From: an uncultured Verrucomicrobiota bacterium
GTDB lineage: Bacteria; Verrucomicrobiota; Kiritimatiellia; RFP12; UBA1067
Assembly (NCBI GenBank): GCA_945483525.1
Contig: CALYRV010000027.1
Location: forward strand, 1 to 17,892
DNA: 17,892 nucleotides
Reading direction: 5' to 3'
Part shown: positions 13,292-17,892 of the stretch, one piece after another
How the letters are laid out: each line of letters begins with the position of its first letter
How positions within the stretch are numbered: position 1 is the stretch's first letter
Translations under genes and position numbers: made by a program
Notes under the pieces: model-generated
What the model was told of the DNA's origin: nothing
The model's input: only the letters and a program-made list of their open reading frames with translations
The model's database searches: none

Positions 13292-14231
13292 TCTTCAGAT
13301 ACTGAAGGAAATGATGCCAACCGTCCTCCAATGCCGCGGACGGCGAACGCCAACGCAGCGCCTTGCGCGGGAAGAGCCGCGTCCGCGGCCTGCCGTCGGT
13401 TTCCTCCGCCGTCTCGATCAATCTGATGATCTGCGCATGCAGGTTGTACTTCTCGAACAGCAGCCGCTTCGCCTCCAGGACGGACGCGCGGCGCTTCTCG
13501 TATTCGCCGTCGGCGACGGACTTCTCGATGATCTCCACCGCCTTCTCCGGATCGTCGATCGGAATCGGGATGAACGAATCCGGCGGCAGCGCCTTGCCCA
13601 GCTCCGGGTCGCCCGCATAGAACGGCAGACACTCGCTCAGCAGCGCGTCCGCGACCTTCTCACTCCAGTGTCCCGCCCCGATGTGGTTCTCAATGGCGAC
13701 GTGATACCGGTAGGAGTCCAGCGCCTCGTACTTCTTCCCGATCGGCTTCATCCCGCGTCCGTACCAGTCAAAGCCCTCCAGCCGCTCGGAGAGGCGCCTC
13801 ATCAGCTGAAGCCGCGCATGATGCTTCGTGTGCCGCATCTGCTTGGAGGAACAGACCGCCGAAAGCAACTTGTCCTTCTTCGAGAAGTCCAGGTTCTTCA
13901 GCTCCTCCAGGGAGTGTCCGTTGTACCAGAGGTAATACCCCTGTCCGAAGAACCAGCCGGGATGTCGCTCGGCCTCGAAGGGACGGTTGGTGAGGTAATG
14001 CGCGAACTGACGGACATAGGCCTGCGAATACGATTTGACGCTGACCGGCTCCTGCGTCGCCAGGATCGTGTGCTGCCAGGGACAACAGAGCTTCTCCTCG
14101 CACGGCATCTCGTCATACACCACCAGCCAGTCGTAGTCCCGGCAGGCGTGGTCAAGCGTGAACGTGTAACCCGGCGCGAATTCGAATTCGTGTCCCGCCC
14201 ACTCCGTCTTCTTCAGCAGCTTGATCTTCAT
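13284..14231 (-). CDS. Family 10 glycosyltransferase (fucosyltransferase-like)
   Basis: A 315-residue protein with the GT10 signature: YRYHVAIEN at about 174-182, then GHWSEKVADALLSECLPFYAGDPEL to about 210, then LPPDSFIPIPIDDPE. These residues form the GDP-sugar binding site in alpha-1,3/1,4-fucosyltransferases. Bacterial GT10 enzymes use GDP-fucose or a related GDP-6-deoxy sugar to decorate O-antigens, sometimes imitating host Lewis antigens. The N-terminal half is divergent, and the C-terminal tail (about 275-315) is Arg-rich, resembling the basic membrane-binding tails of bacterial fucosyltransferases. The start shares ATGA with the stop of the upstream GT4 gene. The stop lies inside the TATAAT of the glf promoter. 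No GDP-fucose synthesis genes are in the window, so the donor is uncertain. Confidence 0.85.
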   Translation of the reverse strand: MKIKLLKKTEWAGHEFEFAPGYTFTLDHACRDYDWLVVYDEMPCEEKLCCPWQHTILATQEPVSVKSYSQAYVRQFAHYLTNRPFEAERHPGWFFGQGYYLWYNGHSLEELKNLDFSKKDKLLSAVCSSKQMRHTKHHARLQLMRRLSERLEGFDWYGRGMKPIGKKYEALDSYRYHVAIENHIGAGHWSEKVADALLSECLPFYAGDPELGKALPPDSFIPIPIDDPEKAVEIIEKSVADGEYEKRRASVLEAKRLLFEKYNLHAQIIRLIETAEETDGRPRTRLFPRKALRWRSPSAALEDGWHHFLQYLKMV

Positions 14232-15328
14232 CGCGCCGCAGGCCTCTTACCGATTCCGACGACCTCCCGATACACGCCTAACGAACGCTCGATCATCTTC
14301 TCGAAGGAGAAGCGCTCCAGGGCGGACTCCCTAAGTCCGGCAAACGTCATCTTCGACACCTTTTCAATTGCCTCGGCGAACTCGGCGTCGTTTGTAAGCA
14401 CGCCGTCGATGCCGTCACGAACGACATCTAGCGCCCCGCCGAAGGCCTTGGCGACCACGGGGCGCCCCATCGCCAGCGCCTCAGCCATTGAACGACCGAA
14501 CGCCTCGGGCTTTCGCGTATTGGAAGACACGACGACATCGGCGATCGAAAGACATTCCGCGACCTTCTGCTGATTTCCGGCGAAAACCACGCGATCCGTC
14601 ATTTTCAGCTCCACGACGAGCCGACGAAGATCCTCCTCGACATCCTTCCTGCGTTCCTCAGCCTCTCCGACGATGACCAGCCTGAAACGACTTGGGAGTT
14701 TGGAGACCTCGCGGATAAGCACGTCGAAACCCTTGAGCTGGGTGATGCGTCCGATTGCCATAACCACGAACGAACCATCCGTCTTCCACTCCGCCCGCTT
14801 CGCGGCGATGAAGTCGCGATCCAGACGAGAGCAATCGAACCGCTCACGGTCGATTGCACGCGGAATCACGCGGATCCGTTCCTCGGCGAGAGCGTAATTC
14901 GACTTGAGGTAATCCGCGATGAATCCGGACGGCGTGACCGTCAGGTCACCCATCGTCATGACCTTCGAGTAGCCGGAGACCGAATTGGCTCCGTGCGCGA
15001 AGGTAATCCAGGGGATTCCGAGCGTGCGGTTCGCCCAGACGAACAGCCAGGCCGGAACCCGAGAATGCGCGCAAACCGCATCCGGCTTCTCGATGGCGAG
15101 AATCTTCCGCAACGCATAGGCGCGCTGAAAATAAGTCAGCGGATTCTTCGATTTGACATCCAGCCTGACAAACCTTCCGCCATCCGCCGTGATCCGCTCG
15201 GTCAGCCGTCCCCCAGACGTCACGACCACGTTCTCCCAGCTGGCACCGATAATCGCGCGATTCATCTCGACAACGCCTCGTTCGACGCCGCCCTGCTCCA
15301 TCGCGGGAACCAGCTGGACGATCTTCAT
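14228..15328 (-). CDS. Family 4 glycosyltransferase
   Basis: A 366-residue GT-B enzyme. The N-terminus has the glycine-rich MKIVQLVPAMEQGGVERGV loop. PDAVCAHSRVPAWL and WITFAHGANS follow, and the C-terminal domain has VVMAIGRITQLKGFDVLIRE at about 189-208. The EX7E motif of retaining GT4 enzymes is seen at E285 and E293 in TRKPEAFGRSMAEALAMGRPVV (281-302). It transfers a sugar from a nucleotide donor onto the growing glycan in the cytoplasm. ATGA overlaps link it to the dehydrogenase-like gene upstream and to the GT10 gene downstream, so the three form one translational chain starting from the promoter at 16123. The donor sugar is unknown; the adjacent dehydrogenase hints at an oxidised sugar, but this is only context. 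Confidence 0.92.
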   Translation of the reverse strand: MKIVQLVPAMEQGGVERGVVEMNRAIIGASWENVVVTSGGRLTERITADGGRFVRLDVKSKNPLTYFQRAYALRKILAIEKPDAVCAHSRVPAWLFVWANRTLGIPWITFAHGANSVSGYSKVMTMGDLTVTPSGFIADYLKSNYALAEERIRVIPRAIDRERFDCSRLDRDFIAAKRAEWKTDGSFVVMAIGRITQLKGFDVLIREVSKLPSRFRLVIVGEAEERRKDVEEDLRRLVVELKMTDRVVFAGNQQKVAECLSIADVVVSSNTRKPEAFGRSMAEALAMGRPVVAKAFGGALDVVRDGIDGVLTNDAEFAEAIEKVSKMTFAGLRESALERFSFEKMIERSLGVYREVVGIGKRPAAR

Positions 15329-16092
15329 ATGCGCTCTTCGACCCCTCGGAAACGGACATTGAGCTCATGCAGCGGCTTCAACAGCTCGCCAAGCGGAGTG
15401 CCCCGGGTAAGAACCGTAAACGCGTTGACGTCCTTCGGGAAGCACTTGCCGCCATACCCGAACTTCCCGTCCGGACCGGGAACGCGAGTGTGGGTCTCGT
15501 TGATATAGCCGGACAGCAGCATGCCCGCATGAACACGCGCCCAATCGGCGCCCATGCGCTTGCAGTAGTCGTAGACGGCGTTGAAATAGGTCACCTTGTA
15601 CGCGCCGAAGACGTTATGCGCATACTTCGTCACCTCGGCCTCCAACGGCGTCATGGTCGTGAACTGCTTGCCCTTGAAAATCCGCGTCAGCAGCTCGACC
15701 GCACCGGTGAAGACCATCGGCTGACGGCGGAAATCCTCGATATGCGTCCGCTCGGTCAGGAACTCCGGCATGAAATACACGCGATGCCCGGTCTCGCGGG
15801 AAAGACGCTCGGAGGTACCGGGCAGGATCGTGGTACGAACGAAGACCGGCACATCCGGCAACTTGCGGATAAGCTCGGTCATCAGCGTCAGATCCTGAGA
15901 GCCATCGTCTTCGGTCGGCACATGAATCTGCAGGAACGCGATGTCGATTCCGGACAAGTCATCGTTATATCCCTTAGGCGGATCCGAAACCAGCACCTCG
16001 CACTCCTCCGAATTGTTCTCCTCAATCCAGGTCTTGAGCGCCCCACCTACGAATCCGCAACCGACAATGCCTACTTTAATCTTGTCGCCCAT
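15325..16092 (-). CDS. UDP-glucose/GDP-mannose dehydrogenase family protein lacking the C-terminal domain
   Basis: A 255-residue protein. KVGIVGCGFVGGALK is the NAD-binding GxGxxG (about 6-20), VFVRTTILPGTSE follows at about 83-95, and VTKYAHNVFGAYKVTYFNAV holds the conserved K156 and N160. FGYGGKCFPKDVNAF contains the catalytic C217. This covers the NAD domain and the central dimerisation domain, enough for both half-reactions that oxidise the C6 hydroxyl of an NDP-sugar to a carboxylate. The C-terminal UDP-binding domain of typical 390-450 residue enzymes is missing: about 30 residues after the catalytic motif the gene stops. The stop is a clean ATGA overlap with the next gene, so this looks like a natural compact form, not decay. 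AGGAAA precedes the ATG, and an extended -10 promoter lies 31 bases upstream. Activity and substrate are uncertain. Confidence 0.88.
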   Translation of the reverse strand: MGDKIKVGIVGCGFVGGALKTWIEENNSEECEVLVSDPPKGYNDDLSGIDIAFLQIHVPTEDDGSQDLTLMTELIRKLPDVPVFVRTTILPGTSERLSRETGHRVYFMPEFLTERTHIEDFRRQPMVFTGAVELLTRIFKGKQFTTMTPLEAEVTKYAHNVFGAYKVTYFNAVYDYCKRMGADWARVHAGMLLSGYINETHTRVPGPDGKFGYGGKCFPKDVNAFTVLTRGTPLGELLKPLHELNVRFRGVEERI

Positions 16093-16122
16093 GCGATTTC
16101 CTTTCTTTCACCCATTATGGTT

Positions 16123-16131
16123 ATTATATCA
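16123..16131 (-). promoter_or_regulatory. Extended -10 promoter for the right-hand polysaccharide unit
   Basis: TGATATAAT on the minus strand, starting 7 bases after the stop of the MetX-MetW gene and ending 30 bases before the ATG of the dehydrogenase-like gene. No good -35 could be found; it would fall inside the end of the upstream gene. The transcript start would be near 16116, leaving a leader of about 24 bases with a good AGGAAA ribosome binding site. Confidence 0.65.
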
Positions 16132-16138
16132 TTTTTCA

Positions 16139-17890
16139 TCAACGGCGCCGAATTCTGGCGATGATCCTTGAAGCTCCGAGATTCTTGAAGCCGAGCGCCA
16201 GCAGAAGCTTGCCGATAAGATGCCGCGATTCCGCCTGCACCTCGACGATCTCGATCTTCTCCGCGTCGCAGAGCGCCTTGAAATCCTTGAGCGTGATGCA
16301 GTGGATGTTCGGCGTGTCGTACCACTGGAACGGCAGTTGCTTCGAAACGGGAAGCCGACCGGTAAGTGCCAGTGTCAGCCGAATGCGGTACGCGGCGAAG
16401 TTGGGGAAGGTGACGACCGCTTCGTCCGCGATTCGGAGCGCCTCGTGGAGGAGTCCGCGCGGATTCTTCACCTCCTGGAGGGTGTCGGACACGACGGCGG
16501 TGTCGTAATGCTCGTCCGGCGCACACTCGATACCGCACTCGTCCACATCGTCGAAAAGCATGTCGTGTCCGTCGGCAATCGCCTCCTCGTAGCGCTCGAT
16601 GTCGAGCTCCACGCCGTCGCCCTTGACCTTACGGACCTCACGCAGCACGTTAAGCAGCGAGCCGTCGCCACAGCCGATATCGATCACATGAGCGCCGTCC
16701 TTCACCATCTTCACGACCGAGCGGTACTCGCGCTTCTGCGATTCCGTGACCTTCACCTCGCGCCGCGAAAGGAAGCCGCCCACGACCTTGGAGAGATGCG
16801 CGATATCGGTAAGGAACGAGTCGTGCCCGGTGCCGCTCTCGAGGTGACAGTAGGAGACCGACTTGTGCGACTTCATCAGCGACTGCACGATCTCCTTCGA
16901 CTGCCAGACGGGGAAGAGGATGTCGTTCGCGTAGGAGACGACCAGCGTCTTCGCCTTCACCCGCGCGAACGCGTCGTCAAGTGTTCCGTACCGGTCGCAG
17001 GGATCCGAGAGATCCATCGAACGGGTAATGTGCAGGTAACTGTTGGCGTCGAACCGCTTGAGGAACTTGCCGGCCTGGTAGTCGAGATAGCTCTCGATCT
17101 GGAAATACGTCTTGAAAAGCCGGTCGCGTTCGCGACGCTCCGACTCCGGAGCTTCGACGAAGTTCGCCTGCCGGCGGCGCTCGAACTTCTGCTGCAGGAG
17201 CTCGCGCGAAAGATAGGTGATGTGCGCGAGCTGACGGGCGCTGGCGAGGCCGGCCCGCGGACCCTCCCCGCACTTGCCCTCGGCTTCGCCTTCCGCGTAG
17301 TAATCTCCGCCCTTCCACGCCGGATCGTCAGTGATGGAATTACGACTCATCACCGAGAACGCGATCGCCTGGGTGTTGAGGTTGGCACTCGTCGCAACGA
17401 GTACGACCCTCTCCATATCCTCGGGATAACGCGTCATCCAGTTGACCACCAGGACACCGCCGTAGGAGCCGCCGATCACCGCCGCGAGCTTCTTGACGCC
17501 GAGCTGCTTCAACAGCAGCCTGAAAACATCGACCGCATCGTCGAAATTATACTGCGGGAAGGCGGAACCGTAAGGTCTGCCGGTGTCGGGATTCGTGGAC
17601 ATCGGACCTGTCGTGCCGCTGCAACCGCCGAGCACGTTCGCGCAGACCACGTGATAACGGTTGGTGTCGATGGCCCGTCCCGGACCGACCATCCCCTCCC
17701 ACCATCCGCTCGGCTTCTCCTCCCCCGGACGAATGCCCGCGACATGACTGTCACCAGTCAATGCGTGGCAGATGTAAATCGTGTTATAACCATCGTTCGG
17801 GACTCCGCACTCCTCGTACGCAATCTCAATTTCCTTGAGAATCCCACCATACGCCAGCCTTAATCCCCCCTCTGGAAGATCAAGCTTCAT
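16139..17890 (-). CDS. metX-metW: Fused homoserine O-acyltransferase (MetX) and MetW methyltransferase-like protein
   Basis: A 583-residue fusion. Residues 1 to about 370 are MetX, an alpha/beta hydrolase that acylates homoserine in methionine synthesis. CHALTGDSHVAG is the family signature, AAVIGGSYGGVLVVNW holds the nucleophile S142, SYANDILFPVWQ has D323 and GTGHDSFL has H356, completing the triad. After a short linker with SRREVKVTESQKREY, residues about 385-583 are MetW: HVIDIGCGDGSLL is the SAM-binding motif, and VVSDTLQEVKNP and FQWYDTPNIHCIT are MetW hallmarks. In many proteobacteria metX and metW are neighbouring genes, and MetW supports the acyltransferase. Here they are one polypeptide, and the joining codons read cleanly. 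The start at 17890 is only 2 bases from the window edge, so an earlier start cannot be excluded and its promoter is not visible. Confidence 0.94.
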   Translation of the reverse strand: MKLDLPEGGLRLAYGGILKEIEIAYEECGVPNDGYNTIYICHALTGDSHVAGIRPGEEKPSGWWEGMVGPGRAIDTNRYHVVCANVLGGCSGTTGPMSTNPDTGRPYGSAFPQYNFDDAVDVFRLLLKQLGVKKLAAVIGGSYGGVLVVNWMTRYPEDMERVVLVATSANLNTQAIAFSVMSRNSITDDPAWKGGDYYAEGEAEGKCGEGPRAGLASARQLAHITYLSRELLQQKFERRRQANFVEAPESERRERDRLFKTYFQIESYLDYQAGKFLKRFDANSYLHITRSMDLSDPCDRYGTLDDAFARVKAKTLVVSYANDILFPVWQSKEIVQSLMKSHKSVSYCHLESGTGHDSFLTDIAHLSKVVGGFLSRREVKVTESQKREYRSVVKMVKDGAHVIDIGCGDGSLLNVLREVRKVKGDGVELDIERYEEAIADGHDMLFDDVDECGIECAPDEHYDTAVVSDTLQEVKNPRGLLHEALRIADEAVVTFPNFAAYRIRLTLALTGRLPVSKQLPFQWYDTPNIHCITLKDFKALCDAEKIEIVEVQAESRHLIGKLLLALGFKNLGASRIIARIRRR

Positions 17891-17892
17891 TT

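Noticed and set aside
12184..13632. Longer 482-residue reading of the glf gene
   Set aside because: The extra N-terminal ~123 codons lie opposite no known domain, are rich in Gly/Arg/Ala as expected for a shifted frame of the GT10 gene, and the glf family starts just before the FAD motif at the ATG at 13263.
16220..17863. Long plus-strand open frame (547 codons)
   Set aside because: It is antisense to the MetX-MetW gene, with Arg/His/Leu-rich composition typical of mirror frames in GC-rich coding DNA and no recognisable motif.

Overview
The window is about 17.9 kb of a bacterial chromosome. Every gene I accept lies on the minus strand, so transcription runs from the right end to the left. 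The organism is Gram-negative: it has a LpxL/HtrB-type lipid A acyltransferase inside a cell-surface polysaccharide (O-antigen-like) cluster. The MetX-MetW fusion, the gut-type accessory genes and the moderately GC-rich core would fit an anaerobic host-associated member of the PVC group (for example Kiritimatiellota). That assignment is a low-confidence guess.

Layout in the direction of transcription. (1) 17890-16139: homoserine O-acyltransferase fused to MetW, for methionine synthesis. (2) 16092-9073: a tight run of surface-polysaccharide genes: a short nucleotide-sugar dehydrogenase, a GT4 glycosyltransferase, a GT10 fucosyltransferase-like enzyme, UDP-galactopyranose mutase, another GT4, a CgeB-like glycosyltransferase and a LpxL-like acyltransferase. 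Most of these genes overlap by ATGA or GTGA. (3) 9031-4531: an AT-richer accessory island that interrupts the sugar genes. It holds a REP-associated (Y1) transposase with matching hairpins on both sides, a HipA-like kinase with a C-terminal winged helix, a small unknown gene, a DUF1016/YhcG-type PDDEXK protein with two in-frame palindromes, a 47-residue ORF, and a stub that looks like the beginning of a DUF1796 gene. (4) 4512-1: more polysaccharide genes: two GT2 glycosyltransferases, a FdtB/QdtB-like aminotransferase, a FdtA/QdtA-like ketoisomerase, and a CgeB-like glycosyltransferase cut by the window edge.

Together the sugar genes suggest a glycan containing galactofuranose (Glf), a 3-amino-3,6-dideoxyhexose (FdtA plus FdtB) and possibly fucose or a uronic acid. 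The genes for dTDP-4-keto-6-deoxyglucose, GDP-fucose, flippase, polymerase and ligase are not in the window.

A shared regulatory signature stands out. Five sites, each just upstream of a gene, match an extended -10 promoter (TG-N-TATAAT), and four of them are exactly TGATATAAT. They divide the window into transcription units. No tRNA, rRNA, CRISPR array or riboswitch was seen. No gene-free stretch exceeds 300 bases; the longest is about 170 bases, at 7789-7958, and it contains a promoter and a 57-base palindrome.
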